Source of the DNA: Deltaproteobacteria bacterium | Lineage (GTDB): Bacteria; Desulfobacterota; Desulfobacteria; Desulfobacterales; UBA11574 | Reading direction: 5' to 3' | NCBI GenBank assembly: GCA_019313505.1 | Contig: JAFDBA010000076.1 | Location: 1-9,650, forward strand | Length of the DNA: 9,650 nucleotides | In this document: one piece after another, positions 1 through 5,412 of the stretch | How positions within the stretch are numbered: position 1 is the first letter of the stretch | How the letters are laid out: each line of letters opens with the position of its first letter | The notes under the pieces: generated by a model | Told to the model about the DNA's origin: nothing | Database searches by the model: none | Seen by the model: the letters and a program-made list of their open reading frames with translations, nothing else | Position numbers and translations under genes: made by a program

Positions 1-45
1 TTGACACGGTAGAGGTCGTTGGTTCAAATCCAATCGTGCCTACCA
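1..45 (+). tRNA. tRNA-Val (anticodon GAC), 3' part only
   Basis: The 5' part is cut off by the window edge. Read from the right, the bases fit a tRNA exactly: CCA at 43-45, discriminator A at 42, acceptor 3' strand at 35-41, a 5-bp T stem (GTTGG with CCAAT) around the loop TTCAAAT, a 5-base variable loop AGGTC, and the anticodon-stem 3' strand GGTAG. The 7-base anticodon loop TTGACAC starts at base 1, so the anticodon is GAC at 3-5, with the usual T before it and A after it. This reads valine codons GUC/GUU. CCA is encoded in the DNA. The 5' half needed to confirm the D arm and acceptor pairing is not visible. Confidence 0.93.
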
Positions 46-58
46 CGAAAAAACATGG

Positions 59-83
59 GGTTACGGTTAACGCCGTGACCTTT
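59..83 (+). terminator. weak hairpin after the tRNA, possible terminator
   Basis: GGTTACGG (59-66) pairs with CCGTGACC (73-80), with one G-T wobble, around the loop TTAACG. Only three Ts follow (81-83) before TATTA. The position right after a tRNA fits a terminator or processing signal, but the T tract is short. Confidence 0.45.
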
Positions 84-116
84 ATTAAAAGTTAGTTTGC
101 TTCGCTCACCTTCCAT

Positions 117-137
117 TTATTTCGCAAATAACTTTTT
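117..137 (+). terminator. AT-rich hairpin with T run, possible second terminator
   Basis: TTATTT (117-122) and AAATAA (126-131) form a perfect 6-bp inverted repeat around CGC, followed by C and five Ts (133-137). The stem is AT-only and thus weak. It lies between the tRNA and the gene starting at 169, which favours a start at 169 over the TTG at 97 for that gene. Confidence 0.25.
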
Positions 138-168
138 CCTGTTATCGCAAAAAACCTGCACTAAGAAA

Positions 169-939
169 ATGGAGCGCAAAAAAAGAACAAAATTTCTGGG
201 TATAATATTTTTAATTTTATGGATAGGTCCCTGCTCCATAGGTGCCATAAATTTACTAATAGAATCTGATAATTATGATAAAGGGTTAAGCTATCTAATA
301 TGTAATGCTGAAACTTCCAAATTAACCGATAGATTAATAGGGATTGGCATTATTTCATTTTTTCCCTTCATCTTCTTTGCGTCATTGTACTATGAACAAA
401 AAAAACGAGGGAAGTTCCTTTTTAAAAGCCAGTCGCACAAAAAAGATAACCAAAAAGAGGAGGCTTTGCGTAAAAAATATCAAACGGAATGGGAAAAACA
501 AACGAACGAACGAAGAAAAATATTCGAGCAAAATAAAATAACGCTGAAATCAGGTCCGCATAAAAGACTTGTTGAAAGATTTGTAGCCACGAACCGATCA
601 GTTTGGTTTGATATCGACAAATTAAAACAACTACTCCAAAGCAAAGGGCTTGACTTTAAATATACAGAGCTGGACTCGATCATAGATGAAGAAAGGAAAA
701 GACAGGAATATGAAAAGTTCAAAAGAACATTCATAGATGATGATCTGAATGACTTGCGGGATTATATCGTCAATTTTTTAGATTCCTATGGCGAGCACTA
801 TGATGAACAAATCGACTTTTTTATCAGATTGCTGGGGGAACAAAAAATTGATTTCGATAAAGATACAATCGAAAGCCACATCAAAAAGGTCATCAAAGAG
901 ATAGAACTTAAGAAATATGAAAAACAATTATTCCATTGA
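169..939 (+). CDS. hypothetical two-helix membrane protein with charged cytoplasmic tail
   Basis: I do not recognise the family. The predicted protein has 256 residues from the ATG at 169. A longer in-frame TTG start at 97 exists, but it would add 24 residues across an apparent hairpin region and has no ribosome binding site. The N-terminus MERKKRTK is basic. A hydrophobic helix spans about 9-31, a short loop 32-54, and a second helix about 55-75, followed by basic residues. The topology is therefore probably N-in/C-in, with residues 76-256 in the cytoplasm. The tail is highly charged and helical, with a coiled-coil-like stretch at about 90-125. Two segments, about 134-172 and 196-238, resemble each other (LVERFV/LRDYIV, then ID...LL...DF at the same spacing), suggesting an internal duplication. 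No catalytic motif is evident. The gene is much more AT-rich than the cluster to its right, and its ribosome binding site is poor. It could belong to a tRNA-linked accessory insertion. Confidence 0.7.
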   Translation: MERKKRTKFLGIIFLILWIGPCSIGAINLLIESDNYDKGLSYLICNAETSKLTDRLIGIGIISFFPFIFFASLYYEQKKRGKFLFKSQSHKKDNQKEEALRKKYQTEWEKQTNERRKIFEQNKITLKSGPHKRLVERFVATNRSVWFDIDKLKQLLQSKGLDFKYTELDSIIDEERKRQEYEKFKRTFIDDDLNDLRDYIVNFLDSYGEHYDEQIDFFIRLLGEQKIDFDKDTIESHIKKVIKEIELKKYEKQLFH

Positions 940-940
940 T

Positions 941-1199
941 AAGAACCATACCTCAAATTGCGCATCCCTATTTTTAAGGATATAAAAGGCTGTTCTGGCT
1001 TTGAATCAAACAGCGATGCAAACTTAGGAAGTAATGTCTTTTCCTGAAAAACGATAAGCTTGTCAGTTTCCCCAGCCACTTCCCACTGCCCCGAATATTT
1101 GGGTTTATATCTGTCTCATATTCATCAGCAAAGGGGGGATAATAATTGTTGAATAAAAATCGACAAGCTGATAAACGCTCCCTGTAGCAAATAAAGAGA
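941..1199 (-). pseudogene. possible eroded coding fragment on the minus strand
   Basis: No intact gene is supported between 940 and 1221. On the minus strand, however, one frame entered from about 1199 reads NNYYPPFADEYETDINP, and the neighbouring frame then continues KYSGQWEVAGETDKL and LLPKFASLFDSKPEQPF down to about 941. The composition is balanced and protein-like, and the join needs one frameshift near 1098-1104 (around CCCAAATATTCG on the minus strand). No start codon with a ribosome binding site is visible, and the end runs into the 3' end of the gene at 169-939. I do not recognise the parent family. It could equally be a chance open stretch. Confidence 0.25.
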
Positions 1200-1205
1200 A
1201 TTTAA

Positions 1206-1212
1206 TTGAGGA
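1206..1212 (+). promoter_or_regulatory. ribosome binding site of the small membrane protein gene
   Basis: TTGAGGA contains GAGGA, complementary to the 16S rRNA 3' end, 9 bases before the ATG at 1222. This is one of the clearest Shine-Dalgarno sites in the window and supports that start. Confidence 0.65.
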
Positions 1213-1221
1213 ATAGATATA

Positions 1222-1518
1222 ATGTTGAAAAAAATGAGGTTTTTTATTCTACTGGCTTTTTTAGGGGCTGCAGGATACTTTTTCCTAAGCTATCATATTA
1301 TCTTTTTTGGTAATAGTGTTAAATTATTAAATAAATCAAAGTTTACTTCGGATTATACGTTTATCAACGCATCTAACAAGAGCACAGAATTCCTTATGAG
1401 AATTGACACACTTAGAGAAGCGAATATCGGAAAAGTTCTCGTGGAAATGGGCAGACTTAGTAAGGAAGAGGAGGAGTCCATGGAACGGAAGTTTGATTCC
1501 GACCCGGTATATTATTGA
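1222..1518 (+). CDS. hypothetical small membrane-anchored protein
   Basis: This 98-residue protein is not one I recognise. A short basic N-terminus (MLKKMR) is followed by a hydrophobic segment at about 7-29, most simply an uncleaved signal anchor. No lipobox cysteine is present; the protein has no cysteine at all. The remaining 70 residues are hydrophilic and would lie in the periplasm, ending in an acidic, probably helical stretch (EEEES near 82-86). The good ribosome binding site at 1206-1212 and plausible protein composition support a real gene despite its size. It stands alone: the next gene, mraZ, is 477 bases downstream behind its own promoter. Base use is AT-rich like the gene at 169-939. 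No function can be assigned. Confidence 0.62.
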   Translation: MLKKMRFFILLAFLGAAGYFFLSYHIIFFGNSVKLLNKSKFTSDYTFINASNKSTEFLMRIDTLREANIGKVLVEMGRLSKEEEESMERKFDSDPVYY

Positions 1519-1928
1519 AGCTTACGATAATCTATCCTGTATATTCTATGACCAATAGTGAAACCTGACGGTTTCGTAAAAAGCCCTAAATTCTGCATTA
1601 AACCCTCTCCTGCCAACCAAATATTAAAGCAATCTCCACCATTATTTCAAAAAGAGATATTATCTCCATTATTCCAGTATTTCAACATTCCAATGTGAGC
1701 GAAGGGAATTAACTTGGATTTTGTTGAAAATACGGATAGTTAAAATCTGCCGGTTACCTTATGAACCCTCGAAACAAAACTTTATAAATTCTTTTCTTCC
1801 AAATAAATTCTTGGCAGTTCAAGTTTATCATTTATATCCACTTTCCTCCACCAACTATCTAATCTTCATTATACTTTTAACATTTGTGAATTATTATAAA
1901 AAATATCACCATTTATTGTATTTTTTTC
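1519..1928. other. AT-rich gene-free stretch
   Basis: I see no convincing gene here. An open frame at 1721-1957 starts with TTG, lacks a ribosome binding site, encodes a low-complexity Tyr/Leu/Phe-rich peptide and would run through the mraZ promoter, so I do not accept it. Visible structure is limited to a 6-bp inverted repeat at 1560-1575 and a loose direct repeat: ATCTCCACCATTATTTC near 1632 and ATCTCCATTATTCC near 1662. The stretch separates the small membrane gene from the division cluster and looks like ordinary upstream non-coding DNA. Confidence 0.6.
1560..1575. repeat. short inverted repeat within a possible dispersed motif
   Basis: GAAACC and GGTTTC pair around TGAC. The right side continues as CGTAAAAAG, giving TGACGGTTTCGTAAAAAG at 1566-1583. 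Similar strings strike me as common between genes in sulfate-reducing deltaproteobacteria, but I cannot verify that here. No T tract follows, so a terminator for the gene ending at 1518 is unlikely. Confidence 0.35.
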
Positions 1929-1958
1929 TTGACACTTATCAAAAAATGTACTTTTAAC
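1929..1958 (+). promoter_or_regulatory. sigma70-like promoter of the mraZ operon
   Basis: A perfect TTGACA (-35) lies at 1929-1934. A TTTAAC (-10, four of six consensus bases) follows at 1953-1958 with an 18-bp spacer; TTTTAA one base earlier gives 17 bp but matches less well. Transcription would start near 1965, directly before the MraZ boxes. This is the only strong promoter I see for the mraZ-rsmH-ftsL-ftsI-murEF chain. Confidence 0.65.
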
Positions 1959-1966
1959 AAGAAAAG

Positions 1967-1991
1967 TGGATTAAAGTGGATTATCATGGTG
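1967..1991 (+). promoter_or_regulatory. MraZ operator: three TGG boxes at 10-bp spacing
   Basis: TGGAT (1967-1971), TGGAT (1977-1981) and TGGTG (1987-1991) are separated by exactly 5 bases each. MraZ of Escherichia coli binds TGGGN repeats with 5-base spacers upstream of its own gene, so position, number and period all fit. The third base after TG differs from the canonical G (A, A, T here). The boxes lie downstream of the proposed transcription start, and the third overlaps the only Shine-Dalgarno candidate (GGTGA, 1988-1992). Autorepression could therefore act on translation initiation sequence as well as on transcription; this last point is inference. Confidence 0.72.
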
Positions 1992-1995
1992 AAAA

Positions 1996-2442
1996 ATGTT
2001 CCGAGGAAGCTCATTTCATACAATAGACACTAAAGGGCGTATAATAATTCCGGCCAGGTTCCGTGACGTCATCAAAGCACAGGTATCAAATGGCGTGATG
2101 GTTTCCAGAATGGACGGGGGGCTTGTAGCCTATACCTATGATGAATGGCGTAAAATTGAAACCCGCATATTGTCCCTGGCAGAAAAAAGCGAGAACATGC
2201 GTCGGTTCAGAAGGGTCTTCATCGGAGGTGCTTTTGAATGTTCCAGCGATAAACAGGATCGTATCCTGATACCACAGAATTTGAGACAGTATGCTGAATT
2301 AGACAAGGAAATTGTACTGGTTGGCGTCCTCGATCATTTTGAAATCTGGTCACGCAAAAGCTGGGACAAAGAAAATATACATCTGGAAAAAGACATGAAA
2401 AAGGAGGACGCAAGAAACGAAATCGCAAAATTAGGACTCTAA
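1996..2442 (+). CDS. mraZ: MraZ, transcriptional regulator of the division/cell-wall cluster
   Basis: MraZ is a DNA-binding protein of the AbrB/SpoVT fold that forms rings and controls its own operon. The 148-residue length is typical. The N-terminus MFRGSSFHTIDTKGRIIIPA is the family signature, and this fixes the start at 1996 even though the ribosome binding site (GGTGA, four bases before) is weak. The two swapped-hairpin repeats are seen as DTKGRIIIPARFR (about 11-23) and DKQDRILIPQNLRQYAEL (about 85-102), each with the characteristic D-x3-R and IP. The ending (VGVLDHFEIWS then charged residues) is also typical. It is the first gene of the cluster, follows a promoter and TGG-box operator, and overlaps rsmH by one base (TAATG). 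RsmH is known to counteract MraZ in E. coli, so the pairing is functionally sensible. Confidence 0.97.
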   Translation: MFRGSSFHTIDTKGRIIIPARFRDVIKAQVSNGVMVSRMDGGLVAYTYDEWRKIETRILSLAEKSENMRRFRRVFIGGAFECSSDKQDRILIPQNLRQYAELDKEIVLVGVLDHFEIWSRKSWDKENIHLEKDMKKEDARNEIAKLGL

Positions 2443-3383
2443 TGGTGCCGTTCAAACATACCCCTGTAATGCTGCCACAAGCGCTCCGTTATCTTAACTG
2501 TATACCGGGGAAAATCTATGTAGACTGCACTCTTGGGGGTTCGGGTCATGCCGGGGCTATTTGCAAAAAAATTACCCCGAAAGGAATCTTCATAGGCATT
2601 GACCAAGATATAGATGCGGTCAGGAACGCAAAAAAGGTTCTTAAACCGTTTAATTTAATCATCCACCTCTTTCATGACAATTTTATTTATCTTCCTGAGC
2701 TTCTTCAACAATTGCAAATTGATGCGGTAGACGGCATTCTTCTTGATCTTGGAATTTCACTTCATCAACTCGAGTCGAGCGGTCGGGGGTTTAGCTTCAA
2801 CAAAGATGAGCCGCTCGATATGCGGATGAACTTAAAATCGCGTACAACGGCTGAAGATTTAATCAACAGCATGGATGAAAAAAACCTTAAGAAAATTTTT
2901 TACAAATTCGGAGAGGAGCGCCGGGCAGGACAAATTGCAAAAAGAATAGTAACGCAACGGCAGCGCAAAGCCATCAGGTCGAGCAGGGAGCTGGCCCAAA
3001 TCGTGCGCGATGCTGTTCCGAAGAAAGTATCGTTTAAGCAGAAAATTCATCCCGCCACACGGACGTTCATGGCCCTTAGAATTGCTGTCAACAGGGAACT
3101 CGAGATGCTCGATGTATTCATGGAGAATGTTGCGGACCTTTTAAACCCCAAAGGCCGTCTATGTGTTCTATCCTTTCATTCCCTTGAAGACCGAATTGTA
3201 AAACATCGCATGAACGCCTTGGGAAAAGGGTGCATATGTCCTCCGGGTTTGCCAAAGTGTGCCTGCAACAAAAAATCATCGGTTCGAATATTGACGAAAA
3301 AAGTCGTACGCCCCACACAAGATGAGGTTGCAAATAATCCCATGGCAAGAAGCGCAAAATTAAGAGCCGTCGAAAAACTATGA
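2442..3383 (+). CDS. rsmH: 16S rRNA (cytosine-1402-N4)-methyltransferase RsmH
   Basis: RsmH (MraW) uses S-adenosylmethionine to methylate N4 of C1402 in the decoding centre of the small ribosomal subunit. The 313-residue length is normal. Visible motifs are the substrate opening FKHTPVML (4-11), SAM motif VDCTLGGSGHA (27-37), acidic GIDQD (52-56), DGILLDLGIS (97-106), PLDMRM (124-129), HPATRTFMALRIAVNREL (203-220) and SFHSLEDRIVK (244-254). The tail carries a CxC-x6-CxC cluster (Cys264, 266, 273, 275) that recurs in many RsmH proteins. The start ATG overlaps the mraZ stop, with AGGA at 2433-2436 as a modest ribosome binding site; a GTG one codon later is possible. The stop overlaps ftsL as ATGA. 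Confidence 0.97.
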   Translation: MVPFKHTPVMLPQALRYLNCIPGKIYVDCTLGGSGHAGAICKKITPKGIFIGIDQDIDAVRNAKKVLKPFNLIIHLFHDNFIYLPELLQQLQIDAVDGILLDLGISLHQLESSGRGFSFNKDEPLDMRMNLKSRTTAEDLINSMDEKNLKKIFYKFGEERRAGQIAKRIVTQRQRKAIRSSRELAQIVRDAVPKKVSFKQKIHPATRTFMALRIAVNRELEMLDVFMENVADLLNPKGRLCVLSFHSLEDRIVKHRMNALGKGCICPPGLPKCACNKKSSVRILTKKVVRPTQDEVANNPMARSAKLRAVEKL

Positions 3384-3679
3384 GTCCTCGTAAAACATTA
3401 AAAAATATTCGCAAGCCCAACAAAACGTTACTATTGATTATTTTTATGACCATTTTTCTTACGGAATTTCTGTTTTTTACCTGGTGCCGGGTCCAAACTA
3501 TCGGAGCAGGATATGAAATTTCAAAAGAGACCAAGCATCACCAGAATCTCATAACCTTGAAAAACAACTTAAAGGTTGAACTGGCAAGGCTGAAATCTCC
3601 GGAGCGAATCGCTAAAATTGCAAAAAACCAGCTTGGTCTCATAACACCCACACGGGAGCAGATGATTATTATTCCATGA
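3380..3679 (+). CDS. ftsL: cell division protein FtsL
   Basis: FtsL is a small bitopic divisome protein that pairs with FtsB/DivIC and helps activate septal FtsWI. The 99 residues have the expected plan: a basic N-terminus (about 1-15), one membrane helix (about 16-35), then a periplasmic leucine-zipper-like helix (about 43-75), and the typical closing region SPERIAKIAKNQLGLITP (73-90). Primary sequence conservation in this family is low, so the call rests on size, topology, the closing motif and position between rsmH and ftsI. It overlaps both neighbours by four bases (ATGA) and has no clear Shine-Dalgarno site, so translation is probably coupled to rsmH. One cysteine (Cys36) sits at the membrane edge. 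Confidence 0.9.
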   Translation: MSPRKTLKNIRKPNKTLLLIIFMTIFLTEFLFFTWCRVQTIGAGYEISKETKHHQNLITLKNNLKVELARLKSPERIAKIAKNQLGLITPTREQMIIIP

Positions 3680-5412
3680 AACCGGCAGAGAAAAAACATA
3701 TAAGATTACGAATTATCATTGTGGGTTCTATTTTTAGCCTCTTTTTTACGGCAATTGGTGCCAAAGCGGTTTATCTGCAGGTTTTTCGCAGCTCCTGGCT
3801 GTCTCAAAAAGCAGCAGACCAATATGAGGTCTCTTGCAGATCCTACGGCAAGCGAGGAACCATATACGATACCAACCTCAAAGAACTGGCAATAAGCATC
3901 GATGTAACATCCATCGCAGCACATCCTCCAAAAATAAAAAATGCACGGGCAATAGCAAAATCACTTTCTAAAATCCTCAAAATTAATCGCAAATCTCTTG
4001 TCAGGAAACTGGCGTCCAACAAAAAGTTTGTTTGGATCAAGCGTAAAGTCACACCCAAAGAAGCCGGGGCGATCAGGAATCTTAAAATTGCCGGGATAGA
4101 TTTCATACCTGAACATAAGCGGTTTTATCCCAACAAAACACTCGCTGCCCAGGTTCTCGGGTTTACAAATATCGACGATCATGGGTTGGAAGGTGTTGAA
4201 TTCTATTATAATGAATATCTGCAAGGTTCCTCTTCAAACTACACGATTTTAAAAGATGCTCTGGGTCGGGGATTTGATGCTGAAAAAATAACGGGTTCAA
4301 ACTATAGCGGAAATAATCTTATCCTTACTATCGATAGTGTAATTGAATATATCACGGAAAAGGCACTTGAAGAGGCGGTTAAAAAATTTTCTGCAAAATC
4401 CGGGATGGCAATCGTAATGGTTCCTCAAACAGGGGCCATACTTGCGCTGGCACACTATCCCTTTTTCAACCCCAATGTAATAAATAACTTCAGCCAGAAA
4501 ATATGGAGAAACCGAATCATAACCGATGCGTTTGAACCGGGATCAACCATGAAGATTTTTGCTGCGGCCTCTGCAATAGAAACCGGCAACTGCTCACCCA
4601 ATAGTATCTTTTATTGCGAAAACGGTGCGTACAAGGTCGGAAATCACGTTATTCACGACACCCATGAGCATGGATGGCTCTCCCTGCAACAAATCATCAA
4701 ATATTCAAGCAACATAGGCGCCGTCAAATTCAGTGCGATCACAGGATCTAAATCTCTTTACAAAACCCTGCGTGATTTTGGTTTCGGAGCAAAGACCGGT
4801 ATGGACTGTCCCGGGGAAACCGCCGGCATTCTGGCCCCTTACAATCAATGGACAAAGGTTGATACCGGGGCCATATCCTTTGGTCAGGGGATTTCGGTTT
4901 CCGCTCTTCAGCTTATCTCGGCCACATCCGCCATTGCCAATAAGGGAGTGCTCATGAAGCCTTATATTGTCCAGGCTATTACCGATCAAAACGGACAGCT
5001 GATAAAAAGCTTCAGCCCAAAAAAAATGAAACGGGTCATTTCGGAAAAAACAGCCGGGGCTTTAGCCACAATCATGAAAAGCGTCATTACCGAAGGGGGC
5101 ACCGGAGTCAATGCTGCACTTGAAGGGCATTCCGTCTGTGGCAAAACAGGAACCGCCCAGAAAATCGGCGAACAAGGAAAGTACGCCCAAGGGAAATATA
5201 TATCATCTTTTATCGGATTTTTACCTGAAAAGATGCCAAAAACGGTGATCCTGGTAGTGATTGACGAACCTGAAAAGCAACATTACGGGAGCATTGTTGC
5301 AGCCCCGGTATTTAAAAAGATTGCCCGCAAAACTTTTGATTATATGAACATACTGCCAAAAAACAAAACCGACAAATTAATTGTCTCCTTAAAGAGCAAA
5401 GCAAGAGGATGA
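3676..5412 (+). CDS. ftsI: septal peptidoglycan D,D-transpeptidase FtsI (PBP3, class B)
   Basis: FtsI cross-links stem peptides during septum synthesis and partners with the glycosyltransferase FtsW. The 578-residue protein has one N-terminal membrane helix (about 11-31), a pedestal/dimerisation region starting around RGTIYDTN (60-67), and a C-terminal penicillin-binding domain. Active-site motifs are complete: S290-T-M-K293 with the catalytic serine, S344-S-N346, and K490-T-G492. The stretch GDGISxxxLQ appears as GQGISVSALQ (404-413), common in class B enzymes. The protein ends soon after the transpeptidase domain, with no PASTA repeats, which makes it a short FtsI like those of many proteobacteria. 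Position after ftsL favours FtsI over the elongation enzyme PBP2 (MrdA). Start and stop overlap neighbours by four bases each; no strong ribosome binding site is visible. Confidence 0.96.
   Translation: MKPAEKKHIRLRIIIVGSIFSLFFTAIGAKAVYLQVFRSSWLSQKAADQYEVSCRSYGKRGTIYDTNLKELAISIDVTSIAAHPPKIKNARAIAKSLSKILKINRKSLVRKLASNKKFVWIKRKVTPKEAGAIRNLKIAGIDFIPEHKRFYPNKTLAAQVLGFTNIDDHGLEGVEFYYNEYLQGSSSNYTILKDALGRGFDAEKITGSNYSGNNLILTIDSVIEYITEKALEEAVKKFSAKSGMAIVMVPQTGAILALAHYPFFNPNVINNFSQKIWRNRIITDAFEPGSTMKIFAAASAIETGNCSPNSIFYCENGAYKVGNHVIHDTHEHGWLSLQQIIKYSSNIGAVKFSAITGSKSLYKTLRDFGFGAKTGMDCPGETAGILAPYNQWTKVDTGAISFGQGISVSALQLISATSAIANKGVLMKPYIVQAITDQNGQLIKSFSPKKMKRVISEKTAGALATIMKSVITEGGTGVNAALEGHSVCGKTGTAQKIGEQGKYAQGKYISSFIGFLPEKMPKTVILVVIDEPEKQHYGSIVAAPVFKKIARKTFDYMNILPKNKTDKLIVSLKSKARG

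Noticed and set aside
97..168. N-terminal extension of the 169-939 gene from a TTG at 97
   Set aside because: There is no ribosome binding site, the extension crosses an inverted repeat with a T run, and the sequence before the basic MERKKRTK start does not look like a natural N-terminus.
1051..1175. Inverted copies of GACAAGCT about 110 bases apart
   Set aside because: Only about 8 bases match and there is no extended pairing, which chance can explain in this length of DNA.
1721..1957. Plus-strand open frame of 78 codons before mraZ
   Set aside because: It has a TTG start without ribosome binding site and low-complexity aromatic/Leu-rich content. It also runs through the mraZ -35 and -10 elements.
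3230..3280. Cysteine cluster near the end of RsmH as a novel metal site
   Set aside because: A CxC...CxC pattern in this place recurs in many RsmH proteins, so it is a family trait and not specific to this gene.
4733..4957. Plus-strand open frame within ftsI, with an opposing one at 4705-4989
   Set aside because: Both overlap the transpeptidase domain of ftsI out of frame and have Pro/Arg-rich shadow composition.
5300..5412. FtsI lacking PASTA domains as a truncation
   Set aside because: Many proteobacterial FtsI proteins end shortly after the transpeptidase domain, and 578 residues is a normal length. All three active-site motifs are present.
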